Part shown: positions 11,460 through 57,532 of the stretch, one piece after another
Position numbering within the stretch: position 1 is the stretch's first letter
Layout of the letters: each line of letters begins with the position of its first letter
Assembly: GCA_018105865.1 (NCBI GenBank)
Contig: CM030835.1
Span: 4,735,816-4,799,815 of the forward strand
Direction: 5' to 3'
Source of the DNA: Metaphire vulgaris
Lineage: Eukaryota > Annelida > Clitellata > Crassiclitellata > Megascolecidae
DNA length: 64,000 nucleotides
Translations under genes and position numbers: made by a program
The notes under the pieces: model-generated
What the model saw: only the letters and a program-made list of their open reading frames with translations
Database searches by the model: none
Told to the model about the DNA's origin: nothing

Positions 11460-11602
11460 TTAATGGAAGCAAGGGAACTCGACGTTCTAGTTCTTCGATT
11501 TGCCCTTTTTAACGTTACGTTTTGCTTTCTATAGACGTCTCTACTGCATGCTGCTGAACGAACGCTTTAGGTATCTATATATCTATCTTTAGTTATCTAT
11601 CT

Positions 11603-11649
<47 letters not shown>
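11603..11649. repeat. (CTAT)n microsatellite
   Basis: About eleven CTAT units. Confidence 0.95.
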
Positions 11650-11780
11650 GTAACAAAGGTATAACGGTATTTGAATTTCCTTTAATTTTCATGAGCTGCC
11701 TCGTTAGACATCGTTCGTAAAAAGTTAGCAGCAATACTTTTGCGTCTGGTCGTTAACGAAAGGCTCGGGTCGCCGAAACG

Positions 11781-11957
11781 GTGCTAGGACAAAATGTCAC
11801 GGACAAAATGTCATGGGGACAAAATGTCACGAATAAGATGCAATGGGGATAAAATATAACCCCGAGCCTAGCCCTAACTCTATCCCCAACCCCAACCCCA
11901 ACCCGCGACATTTTGTACATGACATTTTGTCCTCGGATATTTTGTCCGGTCACGACC
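11781..11957. mobile_element. Foldback hAT-like element built of GACAAAATGTCA units, copy 2
   Basis: The ends match copy 1: GGTGCTAGGACAAAATGTC on the left and TTTTGTCCGGTCACG on the right. Compared with 5674-5875 it lies in the opposite orientation. Iterated ACAAAATGTCA units face ACATTTTGT units across a CCCTAAC/CCCCAAC-rich centre. The flanking 8-mers (GCCGAAAC and ACCGAAAA) are only partly alike, so the insertion is old. Confidence 0.7.
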
Positions 11958-13240
11958 GAAAACAGATCACATACATACAAACACATACACCAGTGTTTTA
12001 TACAGGCCTTTAGGAAGGGTCTCAGAGGAGATACCCCAAAACCTCAAAATTACCTCCAAAAATCGCAGCACTAAAAATTTTTTGCATTTACACTGTGCCT
12101 CTTCCCCTCCAGCCAGGTCAATTTTCCCCCAAAGGCGTGGAGTCTGGATAAAACACTGCACATACACACACACACAAACACACAAACACACACTCGTAGA
12201 GAGCAAGGCAGTTAGTTGGTGATGTGGCGTGGTCTTTTAGCTTCCTGTGCAGGGAGAGGTAAGAGGCGAATTGATGGTTTACGGGCACCAATTAGCGACA
12301 CGGTTTACGACCGCGTGCCTGTGAAACGACGCCAGTGAAACGAAACGCACGAACAGTGAAGGAAGAAATTAATGAGCCAACGAAACGCACGGACGCGTTC
12401 TAACGCAAGCGAAGAAATTAATGAGCCAACGAAACCCGCTCTCTGGACTCTGGCGGCGGCCATCAACAGCAAAAAATGGCACACCGCATCTCATCCGATC
12501 ACACGCGTTCCTGGTATTCTGAATATAAATCTAACGTATTACTAATGCCCTATTTTGTCTCTGCATCAACAATGAAGCCTCCTAAAACAAGGCTTAGCGA
12601 GGACTGCTCGGCTGTCGTTGATGAAAAAGTAAAACGCTGGTGATGAGATGGATACCGCAGGCAATATAGGCCCCTAATACCACTGTTGATGAACAGTATG
12701 TCTAGAGTGGTACAGGTGGCATCACAAAAATCTGTCAAGCTCCATCTTGAGCGTAAATTGAATTTCGTCGGACATAGGTTACTGCCGACTGTATATATAA
12801 CGAGAAATATAGGCAGAAACCCCTATAGTCTACTACCAAGACTATCAATCAGATAGTCCACATCGGCACCTCAGCCGATGGCCACTTGCATTTCTCATTC
12901 AATCTTCGTCACCACGAAGCAATTACTTCTCTCTTGCGCTGCGTGCATATATGGTCGCCGGAAGATTTTTTATCTTTTCTGCGCTGCAGATTTTCATCTG
13001 TATTCAGGTAAGCATCGGTTCTATAATTCCGATAATTTCTGTCAATTTGTTGGTATTAAAATTATTGTGTACGAATGTTTGTCTGCGGTGTGCTTCGTTG
13101 ACGATGAGTCTTCGTTCCTCTCTTAAAAAAGAACTCTGGAATATCGGTCTCGGTCAATTAGGCTATACTCGTCCATCGTTCCATCTATCGATCGATCTAT
13201 CGATCGTCTTGCTGTCTTAGGTCCTTAGGGTATATACATT
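11958..13240. other. Gene-free stretch
   Basis: A CA-rich run lies at about 12162-12193. GAAGAAATTAATGAGCCAAC occurs twice, near 12363 and 12411. No gene is supported. Confidence 0.45.

Positions 13241-13242
<2 letters not shown>

Positions 13243-13296
<54 letters not shown>
13243..13296. repeat. (TA)n microsatellite
   Basis: About 26 TA units. Confidence 0.95.
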
Positions 13297-13299
<3 letters not shown>

Positions 13300-13852
13300 T
13301 TCGTATGTGCGACCGAAAAACTCACATATATCCAGAAATTCTAAGCATTAGGCCTACAATGAGTTAATCCGTCGGTTCCTTTGTCAAGTTGATCGATCCA
13401 TTTCCTTGTACGCTGATCTGCTGCGGGCGAATACAGTCGTTGAGTCTCAAGACAGATTCATATCACTCAGTCGGTTTTGGCAGGATACGACAACTGAAAT
13501 AAATTTCAAGGAGACCCACGTGCATACTTTATGGACTGTCAATCTGGGTGTCAATCTGTTCAGGATGCTACTGTTAGATCATTGATTGCCGCACTCACAG
13601 TTGCTTCATATTTCTTACTATGCTGGTACCCCGCTGTTTGCTGGTCGCCCTTTCTGAGCGCGCTGAATTTTAGATCTAATAATGGGTTGAATTAAATATT
13701 TCTGGATAATTAATAAATGTTCGGCCTGCATGTCTCTTCGATAATAGGCTATATACCTTCTTCATTTCTCTTCCCCTATGAATCGTCATCCAGCTCCACG
13801 GGTGCTGTAACCACAGTGCCCGTAGGTTCAACAGCCTGCTTCACAATATTAT

Positions 13853-14040
13853 TTACCCCAATCTTTCTCGGTCGTGTGTTGCTCTGGTTAGTGTGTGCAG
13901 CTCCGCGTTCCCCCAATCCACGATATCATCCAACCACTCTCTTCTCGATCTGCCTCTTAGATTTCGGTTTTCCCCATTCATTGTTCCTAGCATGTTCTTC
14001 TCTACCAGCTTATTGTCTTCCATACCTATGCATTAGGCTG
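13853..14040 (-). pseudogene. RTE/LINE reverse transcriptase C-terminal fragment
   Basis: The minus strand reads a C-terminal LINE signature. GMEDNKLVEKNMLG leads into GRSRREWLDDIVDWG and then LTRATHDRERLG. The GRPxxxWxDDI plus RxxWxDRxxW arrangement is typical of RTE-type elements. No catalytic domain remains. It is about 60 residues long, ending at a stop near 13853. Confidence 0.7.
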
Positions 14041-14194
14041 CCGATACTTTTGGGACAACCATTCGTTTCTCTCTGGCCGCTATTGCATTTTAGCAGCAGG
14101 AAGCTGAATCCTTTGGAATGAACTACAGGTAGCAAAAGGAAATTAAAGTTACGAACATCTCTAATTTAAATACTAATCAGTAATTACCCAGAAC

Positions 14195-14270
14195 AGGGGT
14201 CACCAGACAACTGTCCGCGAGCCACATCCGGATCGCGAGGTCACTTTATCCGGTCCGCCACCTATTTTTG
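14195..14270. mobile_element. Possible single hAT terminus
   Basis: CAGGGGTCACCAGACAACTG followed by GCGAGCCACATCCGG at about 14195 looks like a Charlie-type hAT end. No matching opposite end or duplication was found, so this is a fragment at best. Confidence 0.35.
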
Positions 14271-14399
14271 CGTAATAGAACGAGGTGCGATGAAACTATC
14301 GCTTTGCTAACGTGGTCTTATTTTATAAATTTTCGGTAAATAAATAAGTTGGTTCCACGTTTCTATGTGCTGGCTATTGCACGATATTTCACCCATGGC

Positions 14400-14713
14400 C
14401 AGGCCCGCCGACTCGGGCGCCGAGAGAAATTCCGGACTCCTATGCAGAAGGGCCGGTGGGCCCCTGACAAGTCGCAAGTCTCACAAGTCTTGTGAAAAAT
14501 TGCTGACGACATTTTTTTGCTTTTCGCTATTTTTTACTCTGTTGATGATGTCCTCAGAGCCCGGGCCCCCTTTCACTCGCCGGGCCAATGTGCACATACC
14601 ATGGTTACCTTTTTTGTATTACTAATGTTCATAATGCATCTTAATCGGCTCGGGCCCCTCCAGGCGACCGGGCCCCTGTGCATTTGCCTCTGCGTCCCAT
14701 TTCGGCGGTCCTG
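14400..14713. mobile_element. hAT MITE, CAGGCCCGCCGA family
   Basis: The ends are CAGGCCCGCCGACTCGGG and the inverted CGGCGGTCCTG. The 8-bp flanks are CCCATGGC (14392-14399) and CCCATTGC (14714-14721), with one mismatch. The interior is GC-rich and non-coding. Confidence 0.75.
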
Positions 14714-15498
14714 CCCATTGCCAACGAGGACAGATAAACTAAGCTTTTTTCCTTTGTCCCATACCTTCCGTTCTGGCTTGCAAGTTTTGAACAGACTGGC
14801 TATGATGCCAGCGCTTGGCATTCTTTCAGTTATCCAACCCGTCGTCAGCAAAGCTTGGTGAGTGGCAATGAATTATCACTTACTAGTAAGTAATAATTCA
14901 TTGGTGAGTGGTGACCTCAGGCCTACCTCTAGAGCAGGGGTGTCAAAACCTTGGCCGGTGGGCCAAACTTGGCCCGCGGGTTGATTTTATTTGGCCCGCG
15001 AAAATATAAACGTTTAAAATTTTTATTAAAAGTTTATGTGTGAAATTGGCTTGATGTAAAATTTTGTTTGGCTTGAGAAATTGGTTTCGTGCAGAATATT
15101 TTTGGATTTTAAAAATTGCTTTGACGTAGAATCGTACATCTTGTGTTTTTCAGGCGTGACAAATAAATGGAAGAGCGTAAATCTTTTTTGGTTTTGAGTT
15201 TCGTTGGTGATGTTGACTGAACCATAATATCGACGCACTACATCAACAGCGGGAGATTACTACAGTTTCATAGACAACAAAAATATTATGAAATCGATTC
15301 CCGGTTTGACATTAGTCTAGGAAGGACTATTGCTACAGTAGACATGCAAAAATTACAGTAGATATGCAAAAATTCAGAGGAGTGATGAAACGAATTAAAA
15401 TCATATTTTCTTGTGTCCCCGTCTATAAAGTTTAATGCGTCAAATCATTCCGGGATTGTCAATATATTCCATCTCAATTTTATTCTAGAGCGTTCGTA

Positions 15499-16525
15499 AT
15501 GCCACAAAATGGTGAGCCTATGGGACTTTCATTTAACAACCTTAGGTTCGCTGATGATATTGACATCCTAAAGGGAAATGAAGATGATCTGGAAGACACG
15601 GTACAGACACTGAGCAATGAAGCTGAGCGCTATGGACTGTCGATAAACATTGAGAAGACAAAGACAATGGTGTTTGGCGACAAAGAGATCAAAAGAAAAA
15701 TTAAAGTAAATGGAATAGAAGCAGAGAACGTAGAAAACTTCACCTATCTTGGAAGCAATATGCCACATGACTTAGACTGCAGACAAGAGGTCACAAGAAG
15801 AGCAGCAAGAGCTCTAGATCAACTGATGGCAATGGACAAGATCTGGAAAAGCAAATCAATAAGCACTGAAACAAAAAAGAAAATACTCGAAACCTGTATC
15901 TTCAGCAGCTTTTTATATGGATGCGAAACATGGACCATCACCAAAGACTTGGAAAGAAAAATACTAGCCTTTGAAAGAAAATGTTATAGAAAAATACTAA
16001 GAATCGGATGGGTCGAAAAAAATCGCAAATGAATAACTATACAGGAGAATTCAGCCCAAACAAACCATGCTGGAAAGAGTAAAACAAAGGAAACTCCAAC
16101 TTTTCGGACACATATGCAGAATGAAAGAGGACAGAAAGATCAAAGCTCTAATGTTTGGAATAATGGAGGGTGACAATCAGTGGCGGCTCCACCGGAGGGC
16201 CAGGGGGGCCCGTGCCCCCCTATTGAGAGCCTGGCCCCCCCAGTGGCCCTCCCAGTTGGGACCCTATACTTAATGCTACATGCATTAAACAACAAGTGGT
16301 TGGCCCCCCATGATTAGAAGTTGCCCCCCCCAACGGCCCCCCCACTTGCCAAATCCTAGAGCCGCCACTGGTGACAATAAGAGAGAGAGACCACACAAGG
16401 AATGGTGTGATGATATTGAAGAATGGTGTGGAAGCAGTTTACAGGATCTTAGTAACAGAGCAACGGACAGAAAAGAATGGCAGAAAACTGTGGAGATGGC
16501 ATTATACACCAACGGGCGATGATGA
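15499..16525 (+). pseudogene. RTE-type non-LTR retrotransposon, reverse transcriptase C-terminal half
   Basis: The frame 15499-16032 encodes the later reverse transcriptase motifs. FADDI stands for the catalytic YADD box, followed by GLSINIEKTKTM, YLGS and SFLYGCETWT, as in RTE-clade elements. A frameshift in the A-run near 16012-16021 moves the reading on to LERVKQRKLQLFGHICRM (about 16067). A 193-bp hAT at 16178-16370 then splits the coding sequence. Beyond it the frame resumes with RERPHKEWCDDIEEWC and ends NGR near 16522. The endonuclease and the front of the reverse transcriptase are missing, so the element is dead. Confidence 0.85.
16178..16370. mobile_element. hAT MITE, CAGTGGCGGCTCC family, copy 1
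   Basis: The ends CAGTGGCGGCTCCACC and TAGAGCCGCCACTG are flanked by a perfect 8-bp duplication, GTGACAAT (16170-16177 and 16371-16378). It sits inside the RTE coding sequence, so it is younger than the RTE. Confidence 0.95.
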
Positions 16526-16734
16526 GCCCACGGTTAATGATGATATGGAAGGACTATTGTTAAAGCTGGCTATATGCAAAAATTCAGAGGAGTGATGAAA
16601 AGAATTAAAACTACATTTTCCTTTGCTGCCATCTTCATTGTGTCAAATCGTTCTAGAATTGTGAATATATTCTGTCGCAATTTTATTCTAGGGAGTTTGA
16701 AATGCCACAAAAAGGGGGAGCCATTTCAAACCAC

Positions 16735-16924
16735 CAGTGGCGGCTCCACCGGGGGGGCCAAGGGGGGCCCGTGGCCCCCTATTGACTGCCTGCCCCCCAG
16801 TGGCCCCCCAGTTGGGACCCTATACTTAATGCTACATACATTAAACAACAAATGGTTGGTCCCCCATGATTAGAAGTTGCCCCCCAACAGCCCCCCCACT
16901 TGCAAAATCCTAGAGCCGCCACTG
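16735..16924. mobile_element. hAT MITE, CAGTGGCGGCTCC family, copy 2
   Basis: It has the same termini as copy 1 and a perfect 8-bp duplication, CAAACCAC (16727-16734 and 16925-16932). Confidence 0.95.
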
Positions 16925-17527
16925 CAAACCACACGATACACAGTCTTTTAAAAATCTATTCTTCATCAAATGGTCAAAATATATAGTGTACTTATATTCA
17001 ATATATGCAGCCATATACTCACCTAGCATACTTGCGTTAGCTTTGGCTGCAGGTTTAAGACCAGACATTGCTAAACTAGTGAAAATAAGCAGTCACGTCT
17101 CATCAGCTTCCCCATCTACATCGGCCATCGTCTAACTTTATATGTTTTCAAGTTGGTCTTCAGTTCTTCGCCATTAATAGAGTTTGAAATGTAACTGCTT
17201 CTGTTAGGCATGACTAGAATATGATTTGTCATATATAGTTACAACAACACTATAGTTTGTAATCAAATCAATGTAGGCTTAAATAATGTAATGAGTATAT
17301 GGCCATTTAACGTTTTCGTCATTTTACTTCAGAATTTTAGATAGCTCAGATTTTGGAATATAATGTTGACAAGCATTTATGCATTTGGCCCGCGATGACA
17401 AGAAAAACATGTCATTTGGCCCCTCCGCCAAAAAGTCTTGACACCTCTGCCCTAGAGCGACGCAAAAGGTGATTTCTATGCTCTGTAACTTAGCCCAGAC
17501 CATAGATATAGACCAACTTCCGCTCTC

Positions 17528-17539
17528 GTCATAGCAACC
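17528..17539 (+). promoter_or_regulatory. Candidate RFX (X-box) half-site upstream of AK9
   Basis: GTCATAGCAACC lies 8-19 bp before the AK9 start codon. AGCAAC fits the strong RFX half-site (RGYAAC) and the left half is poor. RFX sites control ciliary genes, and AK9 relatives are flagellar/ciliary. This is a suggestion only. Confidence 0.3.
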
Positions 17540-17547
17540 AAAAAATA

Positions 17548-52573
<35,026 letters not shown>

Positions 52574-52706
52574 CGTGAATTATTTTTCAAAGCACAGCTG
52601 GCATAAGTTAAAATATGCAGGAACTATATATTTAGTACTGTAGTTGACTATTACCTCTAAAGTTAAACTACTGGCTAAATCTGTTGCTGATTTTTATGAT
52701 TCTATG

Positions 52707-53015
52707 CAAGGAGTGGCCCGCCGGCTGTTAATTGGTGGCCCACAGGGTGTCTTTCTAAATAAATTGTTGTGGTCCTATTTATGCATACAATATTGAGCTA
52801 TGATTAAGACTTTTAGTTGTTGTGCTTAACTTAGTAAAATAGTAAATTACTTTAAACTGCTGTTTAATTGTAACTGTTACCAGTTACTACTATTACATGA
52901 TTGCAGTGATTATCACTACTGTTGGAAATAACGTACAAAAGGCAACAAAACATGCAGCCCTCTGCATGTAAAAATTTATAATGGCCCTTTGTAACAAAAG
53001 GTTGGCCACCCCCTG
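52707..53015. mobile_element. hAT MITE downstream of AK9
   Basis: The ends CAAGGAGTGGCCCGCC and GGTTGGCCACCCCCTG are imperfect inverted repeats. TTCTATG(C) occurs on both sides (about 52700-52707 and 53016-53023). It begins 133 bp after the AK9 stop and contains a candidate poly(A) signal (AATAAA, 52758-52763), so it may supply the AK9 3' end. Confidence 0.7.
52758..52763 (+). terminator. Candidate AK9 poly(A) signal
   Basis: First AATAAA after the AK9 stop codon, 184 bp downstream. Unproven. Confidence 0.35.
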
Positions 53016-53023
53016 TTCTATGC

Positions 53024-53836
53024 ATTTTAAAAACTGAGTATTATACAGTAGGTATTAATATTCTTCTCAAGCTCATCTGATAGGTTTTAATAGTTGTTAA
53101 ATCATTTCTTGATGCTTCCAGACTTTGCATTTTTTTAAATTTTACAAAAATTTCTTTTCTTTTGATCTTCTTTCTGTGCAAGACTTGATTAACACTGTTT
53201 ATTATAATAATTATAATATGTATACTTGAGTTGGGCTGTTGGTCAAGAGTATCCTGTCTATCTTGAAGGTGTAAGAAGCCCAAAGAATCAGTCAAGTTGA
53301 TTTGATATAAAGATCTATTAATAGAACCTTCACAGATCTCTGAATCTTGGTAGCTACTGTATTTAACAGTTTGTATTGCTATACTTTGGCTTTGCTAACC
53401 TTTCTGACAATTTAAAAATACAAAATGTGACAACCACAGCTACATTGGTTAATTTCCTGTGTAGGATTTAAAAACAGTTCTTACCATATTGAAACATTTT
53501 AATAAAATATAAAAATTTTCCTGCAAATTTTGCTGGTCATTGTCATTGTTATTTTTGTATGCCCTTGGCACTTAGTTCCCAATGGACTTATGAAAAAAGT
53601 GTGTGGCTAACTCTCTTCCAATTTGAGGTCTGGAAAAGTTCCTCGGAAAGGAATAGCGTTGGATCGACTGGCAATCGTTGAAAGAAGATATATACAGTAT
53701 ATATACAAGTGTGAAGTAAGGATTGGCTTATAGGAAAAACACCCACAATGGATGAAAACTAATGCAGTGAAGACTAATGCAATGCAGTGGTATCTTAAAT
53801 CTCTTAATATGAAATTTCATTCATGAAAAACTTTAA
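53024..53836. other. AK9-CLIC spacer, no gene seen
   Basis: AT-rich DNA with short open frames only. Confidence 0.5.
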
Positions 53837-53840
53837 TTAA

Positions 53841-53912
53841 CCCCTTAACCGTGTATTTAACTGTAACTCAATGTAAAATGGACAGATATATCCGGGATCC
53901 CCAGTTAAGGGG
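53841..53912. mobile_element. 72-bp TTAA-flanked mini-element, copy 2
   Basis: CCCCTTAACCG to CAGTTAAGGGG between TTAA at 53837-53840 and 53913-53916. Same length and orientation as copy 1, with few substitutions. Confidence 0.85.
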
Positions 53913-53916
53913 TTAA

Positions 53917-55154
53917 ACTTACATTACTCTGTATTACCAGCTCATCAACTAAGGAAATGATTCGTAGACATAACATTTATTCGCTTGAATAGAATAACAC
54001 AAAACACAATTCAAAACTAATTAGCAACGTTTTATTAACCAATTAGACAAAACTGCTAATATCGAGCACTTGCAAGCGATAACATTGGCAACCATCATAA
54101 CGAGTTTAAAATTTCATTGAATAACAACAGACTAATTTTGAGACACTGCGGCTTAATCTGGAAGCATAACACAGATTATTGTATTGATGAGCACAACCAC
54201 ACGAGTCTGAATTAGACTTTTAAACATCCAATTGGTCGTGTGATTAGATGAGAAATTTGCATGTTGTCATGGTCTCAACTGACCAGGAACGTCCAAGTTT
54301 TACTTCAAAATTGTCATGGATTTGCCTCTCATATTTTACTGTAATGAGAGACAAATTCAAACATCTCTTGATGTTTACCTTTTGGCAACCAAATTGAAAC
54401 TACATATAAAACCAAATTGAAACTACACATAAGAACTGCATAATGTTGTAAATGAATGTATTGCAACAATATTCACAAGTATTACCAGTAAACTTAATCA
54501 AAAGCACTTGGCAAAGCAGATCGAAACAGAAAAATTGCAACATGTTGGTTATCATTTTAGAATTCATTTTAGAAGCTCTATAGTCGCTTGCTCAAATACA
54601 TCATGCAATTTTTCACTGTAGCTGTGGAAATGAAATCAGTGAAGTTGAAAATAATCTTTTTCCAGAATCAGAAGTATACAAAATAAGCAATAGTCAAAGG
54701 TTTTACACAAATTCTGCAGCCCACTTTTGCAGTTCCATTAGGTTGGTTACAATACAGTATTGTATTTATGACAACAATAAATCAAAATGTTTAACATTAA
54801 CAATGTTTAAAAATAACTGCTAAAAGATCATTTTTTCTAAGGCACCTGAAGACTTCAATATGATGCAGGAAATTATGTTGACCCTATTCACATGATAGGT
54901 GACAAAATTTCAAACCATAAAATATAAAATCATAAATTAGTGAGCCACACAACGAGACCAGTACGATTCATTTTGACAAGATATGAAATTTGTATTGAGG
55001 CACGACAACCCAGTTGGTGCCAAGCCAATATTACAAACAGTTTTGCCCATTGGACTGTCTGTGATGGTAGACAAAAATATTCATAGTTAATGATATGTGA
55101 CACTTCAGAATGATGAATACAAGTTGCCCACCAAATAAAGTATAGGCAGCATGG
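53917..55154. other. AK9-CLIC spacer, no gene seen
   Basis: AT-rich, with no open frame above 60 codons and no recognised repeat. Confidence 0.5.
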
Positions 55155-55158
55155 TTAA

Positions 55159-55230
55159 CCCCTTAACCGCGTATTTAACTGTAACTCAATGTAAAATGGA
55201 CGGATATATACGGGGTCCCCAGTTAAGGGG
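55159..55230. mobile_element. 72-bp TTAA-flanked mini-element, copy 3
   Basis: CCCCTTAACCG to CAGTTAAGGGG between TTAA at 55155-55158 and 55231-55234. It differs from copy 2 at a few internal bases. Confidence 0.85.
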
Positions 55231-55724
55231 TTAATAAAGAGAAAAGCCTTGAAGTGAAGTAAAGGTCAGTAGAGCCAGAGCAATTGCAACTAACGGTAAA
55301 TTTTGGATCTCTCTCGGAAACAAGTCCAACTGTAGCAGCACGTTGGAATGATAGCGATTGGTCACAAAAATGAGTTACATTGGATTGTATTTGAGTAACA
55401 GAATGTCATTTAGCAGAAAACATTTACTGAAATTTACACAAATCTGGTGGTAGAATGGCAGTTTACTGACACATTGCAGGCCATTGTTACCAATAGTGCT
55501 TGTACTATGGTTGCTGTGGGGGCCATTTCACCATATACGATACCATGTACGGTATTGCTCAGTCTGTAACTAAGTGTGTTAAATACACAAGAACTTCAAG
55601 TGTACGTACTACTTAGACAATTTTGGAATAGTACTTACTTAATCCTAGTCAGACTACTAGAAGCAAAGAATGACATTATACTAGCTTTCTCAAGCATCAT
55701 CCTTGTAATTATTCTGGACTCCCA

Positions 55725-56100
55725 AGTTGACCGAAAATGATTGGGAGAAGATGGATAAATTTGCCCAGGCAACCGAATTCCTTGGTGAAGAAAAGTATGC
55801 TATCTGCAGCGAGGTGCCACCACAGCTGATGCCTATAACAAAAGTTTGAATGTTGATGATGATGATGCCACTTACATAGCACACTTCCAGGCAGCAGCAC
55901 TTAAACAACTTTCAGAGCTGTGTTGCAAATATGAAATTGATCAACATCTTGAAAACTTCCGCAGCAGATACGGCTATAACGTGAATAAACCGTGCATCTT
56001 TAAGCCCCGACAGTGTGAAGAAGTTAAACTGTTTAAAAGACTGGTCGAAATCTGGAGTGAACTGGACAATAACAGTAATTCTAGCTTTTTCTGGAATAAT
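55725..56100 (+). pseudogene. Coding-like fragment, possibly hAT/ZBED transposase
   Basis: From about 55729 the plus strand reads LTENDWEKMDKFAQATEFLG and KYAICSEVPPQLMPIT. After a frame change near 55845 it continues DDDDATYIAHFQAAALKQL and KYEIDQHLENFRSRYG. The W-x(8-10)-AT-x-(F/L)LxxEKY pattern is reminiscent of the central region of hAT/ZBED transposases. There is no start codon, and an internal frameshift. Alternatives are a processed fragment of an unknown gene or two exons around a very short intron. Confidence 0.4.
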
Positions 56101-56165
56101 AAAAAAATTATAAAACCACTACTTAGTCAATGTATTAAATTCATTGTCATTTTGTTGTCATCTTA

Positions 56166-57033
56166 TGGGGCTGGGCCACTAGAGCTCATTGAACACACAG
56201 CTGCATGAGAACAAAGCAAGCTCGCATTGGCCGCCTGAATGATAGGCCGCTTTCAAATGACGGCTGGGCCACTTGCACACAGTGAACGCCGGCAGTGTAG
56301 GGGGGAGTGAGTGGAACGTGTTCTTCGCACGCTAGATTGTGTTTGCACATTCACTCCCTGCTTTTCATGACCTACTTTCTGATTGTCCAACCAATCAGGC
56401 ACGAGTTCAACAATCAGAGCGCCAAAATAATGATAAACAGAGTGGGTTGGCTTGTGTGTGCACAAAAAAGATGTCGCACTTTACTAAGAATGTGTACGAT
56501 TTAACAATTTTGAGTGAGGTGGCTGCCCGTCTGATCCTATAGACAGGTAAATTGTAATGGTAACTCTGTTCAAAAATTACCTGTTGCTAAAAATCACAGA
56601 GTCATACAAAGTCTTTCCCTTGGTGATATACTTTGACGTCATGTTCAATACGAGATAAGAAATCTTCAAAGGCAGCAAAATCCATCCTCACAAAATTGTG
56701 AAACGACTGTTGGTCAGTCGCTGTAAGTTCCTTGAAAAGGGTATGGTACACACCGTGCAACTCCCTGCACCTTACCCATGGTCTTACCCATACCCGCTTT
56801 CTTTTCTTTGTTGTTTTTTCCAGTGGATAATGCATGTACTGATGTGAGCCAAAACATCATGCCACATAAAACGGCAAAATCCTCGTCAGCCATTATTTTA
56901 TGTGTGCTACATCAACAATATATAGGCGTGGCCTCAATTCTGCTAGTAGGAAAAAATTTTCAGGGTGGCGAATGCGTAGGTGCTTTGTTCATACGCAGCC
57001 GAGCGTTCAATGAGCTCTAGTGGCCCAGCCCCA
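56166..57033. mobile_element. PIF/Harbinger element
   Basis: Near-perfect terminal repeats start TGGGGCTGGGCCACTAGAGC and continue for about 28 matching bases, with further partial matches inward. The element is flanked by TTA at 56163-56165 and 57034-57036, the 3-bp duplication preferred by this superfamily. It holds a short transposase remnant on the minus strand (56602-56835). A third partial copy of the end, GGCTGGGCCACTTGCACA, lies inside at about 56264. Confidence 0.9.
56602..56835 (-). pseudogene. Harbinger transposase N-terminal remnant
   Basis: A 77-codon minus-strand frame contains RVWVRPWVRCRELHGVYHTL and DQQSFHNFVRMDFAAFEDFL. This matches the start of HARBI1-like nucleases (RxWVRPW ... 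FxxFxRM ... F). The DDE catalytic region is absent, so the element is non-autonomous. Confidence 0.75.
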
Positions 57034-57036
57034 TTA

Positions 57037-57532
57037 GTTGATTTTTAACTACTGATAATAAACATTAATTATTGTAAGATTAATCAACACATAAATCATT
57101 ACTCATTAACAAAACTAGTATAAATATCCTCTGTTAGTCCCCGGTAGCAATAAAACAGTATGTTCATGAGAGAAAACAGCACATGCAGCTCCATTATCAA
57201 CCCGACAACTTGCACTCAAAGTTACACTTACACAAGTTACAATCTCTGCCAAGCACATTAGATGCACCATACAGTTTTTAATCTTGAACTTTTAGCAGGT
57301 CATGCAGTTTGTCAAAGTTAAGATGCATATAATAAATACTCTGGTAGATCAGATCAAGTCTTGAGATTTGAATCATGTCAGATTTTTACATGTACTACAA
57401 AATGCTAAATAAAATGAAAATACACTTATTGGTTTATGTGGTTAATAGTTCAGAAGTAGTTGTCCCTCTCATACTCCAAACTGTTGTTTTCAAAAGAAAC
57501 AAACATACTCGAATCGCACCACATTGGCAAAA
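57037..57532. other. Presumed CLIC 3' untranslated and flanking DNA
   Basis: Downstream of the minus-strand CLIC stop. No gene is seen. A candidate ATTAAA on the minus strand lies at 57277-57282. Confidence 0.35.

Larger units (their letters stand above)
15359..16722. repeat. Diverged ~155-bp direct repeat flanking the RTE fragment
   Basis: The sequence at about 15359-15515 (ATATGCAAAAATTCAGAGGA to CACAAAATGGTGAGCC) recurs at about 16568-16722 with clear divergence. One copy lies just before the RTE open frame, the other just after it. Confidence 0.7.
14935..17449. mobile_element. 2.5-kb hAT element hosting nested insertions
   Basis: The left end CAGGGGTGTCAAAACCTTGG faces the right end CTTGACACCTCTG. 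Both are followed inward by hAT-like GGCCAA sequence. The 8-bp flanks are CTCTAGAG (14927-14934) and CCCTAGAG (17450-17457). The interior holds an RTE reverse transcriptase fragment (15499-16525) and two 190-bp hATs. No hAT transposase frame is intact. The right end lies 98 bp before the AK9 ATG. Confidence 0.75.
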
